The notes under the pieces are model-generated. The model had not been told where the DNA came from. It saw nothing but the letters and a program-made list of their open reading frames with translations, and made no database searches. Both the position numbers and the translations under genes were made by a program. 5,528 bases of DNA from an uncultured Treponema sp. (GTDB lineage: Bacteria; Spirochaetota; Spirochaetia; Treponematales; Treponemataceae): the NCBI GenBank assembly GCA_937885475.1, contig CAKZZR010000207.1, forward strand, positions 1 to 5,528. The letters are read 5' to 3'. Shown piece by piece: positions 1 to 5,528 of the stretch. Within the stretch, counting starts at the first letter, position 1. Every line of letters begins with the position of its first letter.

Positions 1-515
1 TCCTTATAGAATTCACTCTGATAGAACATCTGAAGGCAATAGAACGCCGCACAAAACAACGTGAGCCAGTCGCCAAGGCTGAGCGAAATGCCATTGCGAA
101 TGTCGCTTCCAACGGAAAGCAACCCGATTCCCGCCACCTGCATACCCGCCGCAACAAACACCAGAAGCGCCGGTCGTTTTTTATGCACCAGCCACGTGTA
201 CAGCGGAATCAGAATGACATACACCGTCGTAAAAAACGCGTTTTTTCCGGGTGAGGTGTAGTTGCACCCGATGGTCTGCAAAAGGTAGGCAAAAAACAGG
301 AACACTCCTATAAGAACGCCATTCCATAAATAGCGGCGGTTCAAGCGCTTGAGCCGCGGAAACAAAAAAGCCACCAGCACAAAAAATGCCATTGTAAAAC
401 GCAACGCCATCATATATGCCGCGCTCACCGCCGAAAGGCTGTCCTTTACCACAACAAATGCAAAACCCCAGATTGCCGCCGCCAAAAGGCTCGCAACCGC
501 CGCAAAAACGCGCAT
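1..515 (-). CDS. DMT/EamA-family transporter, N-terminal part (cut by window edge)
   Basis: The minus strand reads open from an ATG at 515 to the window edge, giving 171 codons of a protein whose C-terminus lies outside. It begins MRVFAAVASLLAAAIWGFAF and consists of successive hydrophobic helices (about residues 2-22, 33-53, 65-82, 93-109, 115-135 and 150-165) separated by short basic loops such as PRLKRLNRR and HKKRP. An AAAIWGFAFV stretch in helix 1 and a YTSPGKNAFFTTVYVILIP segment are typical of EamA proteins, inner-membrane exporters of the drug/metabolite transporter superfamily with ten helices in two repeats. What is present would cover the first EamA repeat and the start of the second. 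A GGAGGA ribosome binding site at 521-526 sits 5 nt before the ATG and fixes the start. The substrate cannot be predicted. The gene lies downstream of the phosphorylase but beyond a terminator, so it is probably transcribed separately. Confidence 0.85.
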   Translation of the reverse strand, partial: MRVFAAVASLLAAAIWGFAFVVVKDSLSAVSAAYMMALRFTMAFFVLVAFLFPRLKRLNRRYLWNGVLIGVFLFFAYLLQTIGCNYTSPGKNAFFTTVYVILIPLYTWLVHKKRPALLVFVAAGMQVAGIGLLSVGSDIRNGISLSLGDWLTLFCAAFYCLQMFYQSEFYK

Positions 516-544
516 TCAATTCCTCCGCAAACGCACCCGCAGAC

Positions 545-579
545 AAAAAAAGCCGGAACCTACAGGAAGCTCCGGCTTT
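545..579 (-). terminator. Rho-independent terminator after the phosphorylase gene
   Basis: On the minus strand a perfect 9-bp stem, AAAGCCGGA pairing with TCCGGCTTT (579-571 with 557-549), encloses a 13-nt loop and is followed by a run of T residues (550-545). It starts 16 nt past the phosphorylase stop codon and ends about 30 nt before the transporter start, so it should end phosphorylase transcription. In the plus direction the trailing T run is short and interrupted, so I read it as one-directional. Confidence 0.88.
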
Positions 580-595
580 CATTCAGCGAACGCTG

Positions 596-3205
596 TTATT
601 TTTCTGCCTTTTTAGAAGCAGTTTTCTTAGCAGCTGATTTTGGAGCCGCTCCATCTACCGGGCGGGCAACCTTCTTCAAGTGCCAGATGTCTTTTACATA
701 ATCTTCGATTGTGCGGTCAGAGCTGAATTTTCCGCTGTTCGCAATGTTGATAAGGCAAGCCTTAGCCCACGCCTTTTTGTCTGCGTACAGCTCCTCAACC
801 TTTTCCTGAGCCTTGCAGTATGAATCAAAGTCAGCAAGAACGTAGTAAACGTCCGCGCGGTTTCCTTCAATTCCATAAACCAAAGAATCATGAAGTTCGC
901 GGAACAACTGATGCGTCGAATCGTATGTACCGTCAACAAGCTGCTCAACAACCTTTGCCAATCCCGGATTGCGCTCAAGGTAATCCTGCGGATTGTAGCT
1001 GTGCGCATCCTCAATCTTGCGGATTTCATCCGTAAGAAGACCAAAGATGAACGCGTTCTCTTTTCCGGCTTCCTCAACAATCTCAATGTTGGCACCGTCC
1101 ATAGTTCCCATCGTAAGGGCACCGTTCACCATGAACTTCATGTTTGAAGTACCAGAAGCCTCAAGACCAGCCGTAGAAATCTGCTCAGAAACATCCGCTG
1201 CCGGGAAAATCTTTTCTGCAACAGAAACGCGGTAGTTTTCTACAAACACAACATGAAGTCTGTCGTTCACACGGCGGTCATTGTTGATTCGTTCCGCAAC
1301 GGTATTGATAAGCTTGATGATGCTCTTTGCACGGCGGTATCCAGAAGCGGACTTTGCACCAAAGATGTATGTTTTTTTGGCCGGCTTGTATTTTGGATCC
1401 TCAAGCATTTTGTTGTACACGTACATTACGTGAAGGATATTCATAAGCTGGCGCTTGTATTCATGAAGGCGCTTAACCTGAACGTCAAAAATTGATTCCG
1501 GATCGATAATCTCATTCTGAGCGTGCTTAAGATAATCTGCAAGGCGGCGCTTGTTGTTCTCTTTGATTGCGATAAGCTCCTTCAAATCCTTGTCAGATGT
1601 GAATTTCTCAAGTCCCTTGAGCTTTGTAAGATCCTTTTCCCAACCGTGCCCAATGCGCTCCGTGATGAACTTTGAAAGCTCTGGGTTGGAAGAAAGAAGC
1701 CAGCGGCGCTGTGTGATACCGTTAGTCTTGTTGTTGAATTTCTCAGGATACAGCTCAAACCAGTCGTGAAGCTCCTTTTCCTTAAGAAGGCGAGTATGAA
1801 GCTCAGCAACGCCGTTTACGCTGAAGCCTGCGTGGATTGCAAGCCAAGCCATGTAAACCTTGCCATTATTGATGATTGACATGCGGCTCTGCTTGCCGTA
1901 ATCGTTCGGGTATTTTTCGCGAAGCTCAATCATGAAGCGGCGGTTGATTTCCTCAACAATCTGATAGATGCGTGGAAGCAGTCCCTGGAAGATTTCAATC
2001 GGCCATTTTTCAAGCGCCTCTGCAAGAATGGTGTGGTTTGTGTATGCAAATGTCTTTGTAACGATTGCCCACGCAGCATCCCATTCCATGTTGTATTCGT
2101 CAAGAAGGATACGCATAAGCTCTGGAATCGCAACTACCGGGTGAGTGTCGTTCAACTGGATAACGTGAAGGTCAGCGAATTTGCTGAAATCAGTTCCGTA
2201 ATTTGCAACATAGTGGCGAACCAAATCCTGCAATGAAGCGGAAGAGAAGAAGTACTGCTGCTTCAAGCGGAGAGCCTTTCCGCTTGGACCGGAATCGTTC
2301 GGATACAGAACGGCGCTTACATTTTCCGCGCTGTTCTGGCGCTCTACGGCACGATTGTATTCCATGTTGTTAAAGAGCTGCAAATCAAAGCCGTTGGCAG
2401 AAGAAGCCTGCCACAGGCGCAATGTGTTTACGGTTCCTGTTCCAAAACCAACGATTGGCATATCGTACGGTGTCGCAACGATTTCCTCTGCGTTTTCGAT
2501 ATAATAGCGGTCGCGTCCGTCAGGAGTTTTTCCGTAAGCGATGTTTCCGCCGAATTTTACGGTTACGGCAAGGTCACTGCGCTTGATTTCCCATGGATCG
2601 CGATGAACGAGCCAGTTGTCCGGGTATTCAACCTGATATCCGTTCTCAATTTTCTGCTCGAACATACCATAGCGGTAACGGATTCCGTATCCGTGTCCCG
2701 GGTAGTCCAAAGTAGCAAGAGAGTCAAGGAAACATGCTGCCAGGCGACCAAGACCACCGTTACCAAGACCAGCATCAGGCTCCTGATCCTCAATCTTGTT
2801 AAAATCAATCTTCATGCCCTTAAGCACTTCTTTGACCTGCTCTGCAATTTCTGCATTGATAAGGTTGTTGCTGAGCGCACGTCCCATCAAGAATTCTGCA
2901 GAAAGATAGTACAACTGTTTTGTAGGCTTTTTTTCATATTCCTGGCGAGTTGCCATCCAGTTATCCATGATAACTTCAAGAGCTGACGCTGATACAGCAT
3001 CAAACAAATCATGCTCATTTGCCTGCGAAATATCTTTTCCATACTGGCGTCGCAATCGGGCAGAAAGATTTGCCTTAAACTCGACAGGATTCTCATAACC
3101 CGGCTCATATTCAAAGGTCGGGTTTCCATCCTTATCTAAAATCGGTATCTTATCGGAGTACAGCGCATACCACATCTTGCGAAGATTCTTCTTTATCGCT
3201 CTCAT
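596..3205 (-). CDS. glgP: Glycogen/alpha-glucan phosphorylase with a phage-like N-terminal extension
   Basis: This 869-residue frame encodes a PLP-dependent phosphorylase of family GT35, which splits alpha-1,4-glucan with phosphate to give glucose 1-phosphate in the cytoplasm. Visible landmarks are YYLSAEFLMGR (99-109), EPDAGLGNGGLGRLAACFLD (142-161), the active-site LNDTHP (351-356), NKTNGITQRRWL (492-503), VQVKRLHEYKRQLMN (575-589), and EASGTSNMK (682-690), in which K690 should carry PLP. The catalytic body is intact, with no frameshift. Recognisable phosphorylase begins near RLRRQYGKD (50-58). Residues 1 to about 45 are unlike the family and resemble a phage head-closure protein. The length is somewhat above the E. 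coli enzyme (815) because of this extension and a Lys/Ala-rich tail (about 848-869). A TAA immediately precedes the ATG. The ribosome binding site (GAGGGG, 11 nt upstream) belongs to the phage-like part. The function call is firm; the native start is uncertain. Confidence 0.95.
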   Translation of the reverse strand: MRAIKKNLRKMWYALYSDKIPILDKDGNPTFEYEPGYENPVEFKANLSARLRRQYGKDISQANEHDLFDAVSASALEVIMDNWMATRQEYEKKPTKQLYYLSAEFLMGRALSNNLINAEIAEQVKEVLKGMKIDFNKIEDQEPDAGLGNGGLGRLAACFLDSLATLDYPGHGYGIRYRYGMFEQKIENGYQVEYPDNWLVHRDPWEIKRSDLAVTVKFGGNIAYGKTPDGRDRYYIENAEEIVATPYDMPIVGFGTGTVNTLRLWQASSANGFDLQLFNNMEYNRAVERQNSAENVSAVLYPNDSGPSGKALRLKQQYFFSSASLQDLVRHYVANYGTDFSKFADLHVIQLNDTHPVVAIPELMRILLDEYNMEWDAAWAIVTKTFAYTNHTILAEALEKWPIEIFQGLLPRIYQIVEEINRRFMIELREKYPNDYGKQSRMSIINNGKVYMAWLAIHAGFSVNGVAELHTRLLKEKELHDWFELYPEKFNNKTNGITQRRWLLSSNPELSKFITERIGHGWEKDLTKLKGLEKFTSDKDLKELIAIKENNKRRLADYLKHAQNEIIDPESIFDVQVKRLHEYKRQLMNILHVMYVYNKMLEDPKYKPAKKTYIFGAKSASGYRRAKSIIKLINTVAERINNDRRVNDRLHVVFVENYRVSVAEKIFPAADVSEQISTAGLEASGTSNMKFMVNGALTMGTMDGANIEIVEEAGKENAFIFGLLTDEIRKIEDAHSYNPQDYLERNPGLAKVVEQLVDGTYDSTHQLFRELHDSLVYGIEGNRADVYYVLADFDSYCKAQEKVEELYADKKAWAKACLINIANSGKFSSDRTIEDYVKDIWHLKKVARPVDGAAPKSAAKKTASKKAEK
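3060..3205 (-). pseudogene. 5' fragment of a phage head-closure/head-tail adaptor gene, fused in frame to glgP
   Basis: The first ~45-49 codons of the long frame include KNLRKMWYALYSDKIPILD, a DKDGN turn, and YENPVEFKANLSA. From memory of the family, head-closure proteins of Bacillota siphophages start this way: a basic segment, a tyrosine-rich strand (MYYALY), a Gly/Asp turn, then a 'PVEFxANxSA' strand. Position supports the reading, because the gene directly follows the connector gene, where head closure normally lies. The rest of that protein (usually about 110-130 residues in all) is absent and phosphorylase sequence takes over. I could not run a database search, so the family assignment is by recognition only. 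The alternative is an unusual native phosphorylase N-terminus. Confidence 0.6.
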
Positions 3206-3213
3206 TTACCCAA

Positions 3214-3224
3214 AAACCCCTCAC
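3214..3224 (-). promoter_or_regulatory. Second copy of GTGAGGGGTTT, ribosome site of the phage-like start
   Basis: This copy is identical over 11 bases to the site at 3596-3606. It places GAGGGG 11 nt before the ATG at 3205, longer than ideal, so initiation may be moderate. It overlaps the TGA of the possible 20-codon ORF. It is probably the original ribosome site of the phage head-closure gene. Confidence 0.5.
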
Positions 3225-3283
3225 CCAACGGACACTGGAAAACCATGCAACCACCGCCCGCGAAACCTACTAAAGCCCTGCAT
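3221..3283 (-). CDS. Possible 20-residue leader-like ORF between connector and head-closure start
   Basis: An ATG lies 2 nt after the TAA of the connector gene and opens a 20-codon frame, Arg- and aromatic-rich (starting MQGFSRFRGRW). Its TGA is embedded in the GTGAGGGG ribosome binding site of the next gene. The same stop-in-ribosome-site layout occurs at the junction one gene upstream, which is the main support for real translation. There is no Shine-Dalgarno before this ATG, so any expression would depend on reinitiation. I recognise no homologue, and it may be spurious. Confidence 0.2.
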   Translation of the reverse strand: MQGFSRFRGRWLHGFPVSVG

Positions 3284-3287
3284 GGTT
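3241..3287 (-). repeat. Inverted repeat/hairpin just after the connector gene
   Basis: AACCATGCA (3241-3249) and TGCATGGTT (3279-3287) are perfect 9-bp inverted arms around a 29-nt spacer. One arm overlaps the connector stop codon. On the minus strand the hairpin is followed by only a short T stretch, so it would be a weak terminator at best. It could instead modulate mRNA stability or translation of the next gene, or be chance. Confidence 0.4.
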
Positions 3288-3591
3288 AGGCTATATGCGC
3301 ATATCCGATAATGCCTTTGTATGCCATAATCCCCTCATAATATCCCCTTGATATGCCATTCTCTGAATGAGAAATCTGGTTCTCTGTTCCATCCTTGGAA
3401 TCTATCTCAACCGCCGCCATCGCTATCTTATTCAGATTTGCTTCAACGTCACGGTCTATCTGGTCTACATCAAGGGATGAGGGATAATTCCGTATATCCT
3501 TAAACGCTTCGATAGCGAGTCCTACGGAAAGGTCAGAGACTTCCGCACCATATTCATTTGCCATATCTTTAACTCTTCCCGTAAAACTCAT
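3286..3591 (-). CDS. Phage head-tail connector protein (gp6/DNA-packaging adaptor type)
   Basis: This is a 101-residue protein starting MSFTGRVKDMANEYG. Its N-terminal half is helical, with an acidic stretch (DVDQIDRDVEANLNKIAMAA), and it carries a VEIDSKDGTENQISHSENGI-type C-terminal segment (61-80) followed by SRGYYEGI. The 'SHSENGISR' box (74-82) is characteristic of the small connector proteins that sit under the portal in HK97/SPP1-like phages and join head to tail. The frame could extend 5 codons upstream to a GTG at 3606. I choose the ATG at 3591 because the GTGAGGGG at 3599-3606 is then an ordinary Shine-Dalgarno 7 nt before the start; the GTG would place the coding start inside it. 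It follows the Rho-N-like gene with an 11-nt gap and is likely co-translated with it. Confidence 0.7.
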   Translation of the reverse strand: MSFTGRVKDMANEYGAEVSDLSVGLAIEAFKDIRNYPSSLDVDQIDRDVEANLNKIAMAAVEIDSKDGTENQISHSENGISRGYYEGIMAYKGIIGYAHIA

Positions 3592-3595
3592 ATCG

Positions 3596-3606
3596 AAACC
3601 CCTCAC
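3596..3606 (-). promoter_or_regulatory. Ribosome binding site GTGAGGGG overlapping the stop of the Rho-N-like gene
   Basis: The TGA of the small Rho-N-like gene lies inside GTGAGGGGTTT, giving a GAGGGG Shine-Dalgarno for the connector ATG at 3591. The same 11-base string recurs at 3214-3224 before the phage-like start of the long frame. This site decides the connector start in favour of ATG over the overlapping GTG. Confidence 0.65.
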
Positions 3607-3833
3607 AGATTGAGAATCTCAACAATCTCCGACTTCAAGGTGCTACCAGTCTTTTGTTCTGCATCCTCGATTCCCAACTTCGCACCAAGCATCTGTAAAT
3701 CCGCGGTTTTCATCCCGTTAATTTCGGACTTGGTATAGTTGAAAACCTCCTGCATTTCCTCAATGGTAGGCTCTCTCTTTTCAGTCTTTTCGATTCTCGG
3801 CTTTACAGCATTTCTATGTCTGCGTAACAGCAT
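3603..3833 (-). CDS. Small phage protein with Rho-N/SAP-like C-terminal motif
   Basis: This is a 76-residue protein with a basic N-terminus (LLRRHRNAVKPRIEKTEKR), a middle acidic helix, and a C-terminal half reading MKTADLQMLGAKLGIED (about 41-57), then a spacer and TLKSEIVEIL (65-74). That helix-extended-helix pattern resembles the Rho N-terminal/SAP/LEM-type fold, often found in small proteins encoded just after the major capsid gene. The exact role in the virion is unknown; capsid decoration, head completion or nucleic-acid contact are possibilities. An AGGAGGT ribosome binding site (3841-3847) 7 nt upstream supports the ATG at 3833. The gene starts 18 nt after the capsid stop, and its TGA overlaps the next gene's ribosome binding site. 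Confidence 0.65.
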   Translation of the reverse strand: MLLRRHRNAVKPRIEKTEKREPTIEEMQEVFNYTKSEINGMKTADLQMLGAKLGIEDAEQKTGSTLKSEIVEILNL

Positions 3834-3851
3834 GGTTTTTACCTCCTGTTA

Positions 3852-4871
3852 TCAGGCTTTGAACTTCGCCAGCACGACCTTGGACTCGTTCGCCAGAACA
3901 ACGGTGTAATGCTCGTCAGCGGATGCCACAGTGGTTTTTGCCAGAATGTCTCTGTCAGTCTCCACCTCTGCTGCTCTCTTCATGTAAATAGCAAGAGCAG
4001 ACTCATCCAGCGCTACGCCGTCAGCGTTGGGGTCTTCGTTCGGGTCGCTTGCGTCTACGACAACAATCGGGCAAGCATAATACGGAGTATCTACTGCCGT
4101 CAGCTTATCCCCAACCTTTACTGCACCAAGGGTCACATCCTTTACGGTGGACAGCTTCAGATTCGTGGAATCCTCCGTGCCGTCCTCGTCGATAACGGTA
4201 ATCGTTCCGGCAGAGTTGTCGATTTCATACTCAACTTTCTTTACCTTTTTGGACTTCACGACCTGCGCCCCGGCAATGGAGCCAATCGTGCCATTCATCA
4301 CGACATCGAGAGGGTACTTGTCCTTGGACATGAAATTGGAATCCTTGCGAAGCGTCGCCTCCTGCTGCGGATTGATGAACATGATCTTTTGCAGACCGTC
4401 ATCAGCCTCATCATCGAACTTCGCATTTGCGTCTACAATGCCGTTGTATGCGATAACCGCACCCGTTCCATCATAGGTAAGGGTTGCGCCGCAAAGCGCA
4501 TCGTATCCGTCGTTATCGACCTTTGCCGCAATGGACATGGTAAGCTGATTGATTGCCTGTCCAAGCGGATCGCCAAGACCGGAAAGCACGGATTCATCCG
4601 TAATCTCTACCGCCTTTGCCGCTTTCTTCACGGTAGCCTGCGTGGTGGAAGCCGTCAGTACGGTCGTACCGATTGCAACACCCTCGGCTACATCGACCGC
4701 ATCACCTATATACGCATATTTGGGAACAGTAATAGTGCTACCCGGCTGACCTACCAGAGTAGTGTCGATTCTCGCAATCGGAGAAAATTTGATCTTCTTC
4801 GGAAGATTTGCGCTGACCATACGCGCCATAACTTCCGGGTCAACAAGATTCTGCAATTTTGTCATTGCCAT
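3852..4871 (-). CDS. Phage major capsid protein (HK97-fold, N4-gp56-like)
   Basis: This is a 339-residue protein that would form the icosahedral head shell. The N-terminal region KLQNLVDPEVMARMVSANLP (5-24), followed by an IDTTLVGQPGSTITVPKYAYIGDA stretch (35-58), and the later KIMFINPQQEATLRKD (162-177) match the family annotated as N4-gp56-type major capsid proteins in Bacillota phages. ALAIYMKRAAEVETDRD (292-308) is the usual near-C-terminal capsid segment. Between about residues 207 and 262 lies a charged, beta-rich stretch (YEIDNSAGTITVIDEDGTED and following) that looks like an inserted surface domain. An AGGAGG ribosome binding site at 4881-4886, 9 nt before the ATG at 4871, supports this start; M3 is a less likely alternative. 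It directly follows the scaffold gene, the standard order for head genes. Confidence 0.88.
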   Translation of the reverse strand: MAMTKLQNLVDPEVMARMVSANLPKKIKFSPIARIDTTLVGQPGSTITVPKYAYIGDAVDVAEGVAIGTTVLTASTTQATVKKAAKAVEITDESVLSGLGDPLGQAINQLTMSIAAKVDNDGYDALCGATLTYDGTGAVIAYNGIVDANAKFDDEADDGLQKIMFINPQQEATLRKDSNFMSKDKYPLDVVMNGTIGSIAGAQVVKSKKVKKVEYEIDNSAGTITVIDEDGTEDSTNLKLSTVKDVTLGAVKVGDKLTAVDTPYYACPIVVVDASDPNEDPNADGVALDESALAIYMKRAAEVETDRDILAKTTVASADEHYTVVLANESKVVLAKFKA

Positions 4872-4873
4872 TG

Positions 4874-5512
4874 TTAGTTACCTCCTGTGATTTTTTTGTA
4901 TGCTTCTGGATGCTCCTGCTTAAACTGAACCTGTTTCAAGTAGGGCATCCGGTTTAACTGTTCAAGCGTGATGCTTGTTTCCTCTTCGTCGCTACCGGAC
5001 TTGGGTAACGGACGACGCTTCTGCCACTCCGCTTCTTTCTGCTTGTCGTGAAGTGCCATAAACTCTGTCTGAATACGAATGAGCGTATCGGCATCATTCT
5101 CGTACTGTGCTTCTGCGGCTTCGGTGGCAAGTTCTTCTGGATAACCAAGAGCGAGAAAGTTCTTCTCAAACTTCGTTACGGAGTTCTCCTTGCGAAGCCT
5201 CTGGATTTCCTCGGCTTCCTCCGCCTTGCGTTCCGCTTCTTCAAGCTGCGTCTTTTGCTGGTCGGTCAGAACATCGTTGTATTTCTTTGTGGTGTCGTTC
5301 AGCTTCTCGTTGGTCTTATCTAACTTCTTTTCAAGCATCTTTACCTTGGCAAGAAGTTCTACGTTCTGTTCCTCCGGCGTTTTCTGCGGTTTTTCATCCT
5401 CTTTCGGAGGCTCTTTCGGTTCTTCCTTGACCTCTTCCAGTTCGGGTTTTTCCTCGACCTCCTCCTCTGCGAAAAACTGCAAGTTCATGGGTAACAAAGA
5501 TTTCTGTTTCAT
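4874..5512 (-). CDS. Phage scaffolding protein (DUF4355/GP20-like)
   Basis: This is a 212-residue, highly charged protein likely to act as the internal scaffold that directs capsid assembly. It begins with PMNLQFFAE (8-16), a hallmark of scaffold proteins in Bacillota phages, followed by an acidic Pro/Glu-rich linker (17-50), then a predicted long coiled coil rich in Lys/Glu heptads (about 51-110). The C-terminal segment ITLEQLNRMPYLKQVQFKQE (181-200), then HPEAYKKITGG, matches the short C-terminal motif of DUF4355 proteins, which is thought to bind capsid protein. An AAAGGA ribosome binding site (5519-5524) supports the ATG at 5512. The last codons contain the Shine-Dalgarno of the capsid gene, whose ATG lies 2 nt after this TAA, so the two are probably translationally coupled. 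Portal and terminase would be expected further upstream, outside the window. Confidence 0.82.
   Translation of the reverse strand: MKQKSLLPMNLQFFAEEEVEEKPELEEVKEEPKEPPKEDEKPQKTPEEQNVELLAKVKMLEKKLDKTNEKLNDTTKKYNDVLTDQQKTQLEEAERKAEEAEEIQRLRKENSVTKFEKNFLALGYPEELATEAAEAQYENDADTLIRIQTEFMALHDKQKEAEWQKRRPLPKSGSDEEETSITLEQLNRMPYLKQVQFKQEHPEAYKKITGGN
4881..4886 (-). promoter_or_regulatory. Shine-Dalgarno of the capsid gene, inside the scaffold gene's 3' end
   Basis: AGGAGG sits within the last codons of the scaffold gene (Gly-Gly-Asn-stop) and 9 nt before the capsid ATG. It is the strongest ribosome site in the window, in keeping with the high output needed for capsid protein and with coupling to scaffold translation. 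Confidence 0.8.
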
Positions 5513-5528
5513 GGTTATTCCTTTCTAC

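Noticed and set aside
181..582. A 133-codon minus-strand frame over the transporter N-terminus
   Set aside because: It is an out-of-frame reading of the transporter gene, Cys/Gly/Phe-rich with no family resemblance, and its start lies within the terminator. The overlapping frame from 515 gives a clear membrane transporter with a good ribosome site.
596..3205. Phage-encoded auxiliary metabolic gene (phosphorylase carried as virion-operon cargo)
   Set aside because: An auxiliary gene would be expected as an intact cargo gene with its own start, not fused to the first ~45 codons of a structural protein, and the following transporter looks chromosomal. A misjoin or recombination explains the data more simply, though this is not excluded.
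3241..3287. Inverted repeat considered as a phage attachment site or IS end
   Set aside because: No second copy of either arm is seen elsewhere in the window, no integrase or transposase is present, and no target duplication is visible.
3589..3606. GTG at 3606 as the connector start
   Set aside because: It lies within the Shine-Dalgarno and has no ribosome site of its own, while the ATG at 3591 has correct spacing to GAGGGG.
3909..4877. A 322-codon open frame on the plus strand antisense to the capsid gene
   Set aside because: It mirrors the capsid gene, has no ribosome site or recognisable domain, and its Arg/Cys/Ile-rich composition is typical of an antisense shadow. The capsid assignment on the minus strand is strong.

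Overview
The window holds two blocks of unlike origin, both transcribed on the minus strand. Read in transcription order (from the right-hand edge leftward), it opens with a phage head-morphogenesis cassette: a scaffold-like protein, a major capsid protein, a small Rho-N/SAP-like protein and a head-tail connector. It continues into a long reading frame whose body is glycogen/alpha-glucan phosphorylase, and ends with the N-terminal half of a DMT/EamA-family membrane transporter that runs off the left edge. A clear intrinsic terminator separates phosphorylase from transporter.

The most notable point is the long frame at 596-3205. From about residue 50 onward it is a complete, conventional phosphorylase with all visible catalytic motifs. 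Its first ~45 residues do not look like a phosphorylase N-terminus. They resemble the start of a phage head-closure/head-tail adaptor protein, which is the gene expected next after the connector in such cassettes. The phage block therefore appears to be joined in frame to a host metabolic gene at about 3040-3080. The phage module breaks off there, and the phosphorylase has no visible start or promoter of its own. This is either a chimeric assembly join or a real recombination junction; sequence alone cannot decide.

The phage block has tight spacing (0-20 nt), strong AGGAGG-type ribosome binding sites and stop codons embedded in or next to the next gene's ribosome binding site, as in a co-translated virion operon. 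The protein types suggest a tailed phage of gut Bacillota. The phosphorylase and transporter suggest an anaerobic gut or rumen bacterium; a Treponema-like or Bacillota host is possible, but I cannot fix the taxon from the sequence.

I see no integrase, terminase, portal, tRNA, CRISPR array, insertion sequence or recognisable attachment site. Nothing here clearly supports a new defence or metabolic system; the junction is the feature to examine.
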